From Glandiceps talaboti (taxonomy: Eukaryota > Hemichordata > Enteropneusta > Spengelidae), in the NCBI RefSeq assembly GCF_964340395.1, contig NC_135558.1, positions 6,834,501-6,898,500 of the forward strand: a stretch of DNA of 64,000 nt, given 5' to 3'. Below are positions 63,775 through 64,000 of the stretch, piece by piece. The notes under the pieces were generated by a model that worked only from the letters and a program-made list of their open reading frames with translations, made no database searches and was not told the origin of the DNA. A program made the translations under genes and the position numbers. The stretch's first letter is position 1; each line of letters begins with the position of its first letter.

Positions 63775-64000
63775 GTAAAGTGACATTATTTAAAAGAATA
63801 CCTTTGTCTGTAGACTGTAAAATATGTTATGTTGTTCAGCTCTATCAGGCTTCTCATTTGAATACTGGCTGAAAGAATGTCACAACATGTTATATTAATC
63901 TGACAGGCTACTCTGTCTTCAACTGGACAGTTTGTTATTTATTCATTGAGTTATGGTGGCCACACCTGACATACAATGTACTTGTATTATATCGTGCATG
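63775..64000 (+). other. Start of intron 38 (window edge)
   Basis: GTAAAG donor followed by 220 bases of intron; no further exon before the end. Confidence 0.8.

Overview
The window is a piece of an animal nuclear genome. It carries one very large, intron-rich gene on the + strand that enters near position 718 and runs off the right edge. Split genes with GT-AG introns, an ADAMTS-type secreted metalloprotease, thrombospondin type 1 (TSP1) repeats and a CUB domain together indicate a metazoan. The AT-rich introns of about 0.3-3 kb, the dense simple repeats and the frequent TACATGTA-type words suggest a non-vertebrate (marine invertebrate deuterostome or lophotrochozoan), but I cannot name the species.

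I could chain 38 exons by hand with every splice phase agreeing (718-63774, 6660 coding bases, 2220 codons, no stop). The protein starts with a signal peptide (exon 1), an ADAM-type prodomain (exons 2-5) ending in an RKRR furin site, and a zinc metalloprotease (exons 5-8) with HELAHLLGMSHD and a Met-turn. A disintegrin-like domain (exons 9-11) follows. Then come 25 TSP1 cores (exons 12-36), a CUB domain (exons 37-38), and the start of another TSP1 at the window edge. The Cys-rich and spacer modules usual in ADAMTS proteins are missing, and the number of TSP1 repeats is higher than I know for named ADAMTS families. Most TSP1 exons (14-31) are 186-198 bases long with phase 0 at both ends, so they can be duplicated without breaking the frame. 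Exons 21-23 are near-identical, recent copies.

Layout: 1-717 upstream; 718-11397 signal, prodomain and protease exons; 11398-37423 a single 26 kb intron separating protease from disintegrin. That intron holds, in order, a decayed LINE on the minus strand (about 13035-14170), about 34 copies of a 169-bp satellite (about 14170-19935), diverged dispersed repeats and a (GT)n, about 9.6 kb of TATAC pentamer satellite that repeatedly flips strand (22721-32306), a decayed reverse-transcriptase fragment (about 32830-33320), a clean TATAG array, and a large inverted repeat followed by related tandem copies (33955-35860). From 37424 to 63774 lie disintegrin, TSP1 and CUB exons. Several introns there contain their own minisatellites, two of which are made from the host gene's own duplicated exon or intron sequence.

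I see no bacterial features, CRISPR arrays, rRNA or convincing tRNA genes. Exon limits were derived by eye from splice consensus, phase and protein-family fit.
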